Assembly: GCA_029004695.1 (NCBI GenBank)
Contig: JAQVZB010000053.1
Span: forward strand, 1-6,177
Source: Bacilli bacterium
Lineage (GTDB): Bacteria > Bacillota_I > Bacilli_A > RF39 > UBA660
Length of the DNA stretch: 6,177 bases
Direction of reading: 5' to 3'
Shown: positions 6,177 through 6,177 of the stretch, piece by piece
Layout of the letters: every line of letters starts with the position of its first letter
Numbering within the stretch: position 1 is the first letter of the stretch
The notes under the pieces: model-generated
Told to the model about the DNA's origin: nothing
Databases searched by the model: none
Seen by the model: only the letters and a program-made list of their open reading frames with translations
Made by a program: the position numbers and the translations under genes

Positions 6177-6177
6177 G

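Noticed and set aside
1..6177. tRNA, rRNA, CRISPR array, insertion sequence or attachment site
   Set aside because: The gaps between genes are too short and show no cloverleaf, spaced repeats, transposase frame or terminal inverted repeats.

Overview
The window is very A+T-rich (roughly a quarter G+C by eye). Every credible gene is on the minus strand, so transcription runs from high to low coordinates. Shine-Dalgarno sites, sigma70-type promoters and all-TAA stops on complete genes fit a low-GC Firmicutes or Mollicutes-related bacterium, or a phage or other element living in one. The few tryptophans seen are TGG and no in-frame TGA is needed, so the standard bacterial code fits. The source could be a cell chromosome or a large phage, and the window alone does not decide it.

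Layout in transcription order: (1) 6176-6108, the last codons of an upstream gene cut by the window edge, then a terminator-like hairpin (about 6025-6056); (2) 5973-4597, a 458-residue enzyme of the adenylosuccinate synthetase superfamily with its own promoter. Its active-site loop reads GSCGKGK where PurA has GDEGKGK, as in phage PurZ enzymes that make the 2-aminoadenine (Z) nucleotide; (3) a 236-bp gap with a good promoter, a 21-codon leader ORF behind a strong G-rich ribosome binding site, and an A/T hairpin with seven Ts, a layout like an attenuator; (4) 4360-2258, RNase R (rnr); (5) 2265-1342, a calcineurin-type metallophosphoesterase overlapping the end of rnr by 8 bp and so probably translationally coupled; (6) an 85-bp gap with another promoter; (7) 1256 to the left edge, a ClpX/HslU-type AAA+ ATPase with an unrecognised N-terminal region, cut off after 418 codons.

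The units seem largely independent: purZ-like gene, leader-rnr-phosphatase, and ClpX-like gene each have a promoter. The themes are purine nucleotide metabolism, RNA turnover and protein unfolding. The most interesting object is the PurZ-like enzyme: if it accepts dGMP it would be the committed step to Z-DNA. Next are the possible attenuator in front of rnr and the ClpX-like protein, which lacks the ClpX zinc domain and the RKH loop. No gene-free stretch exceeds 300 bases.
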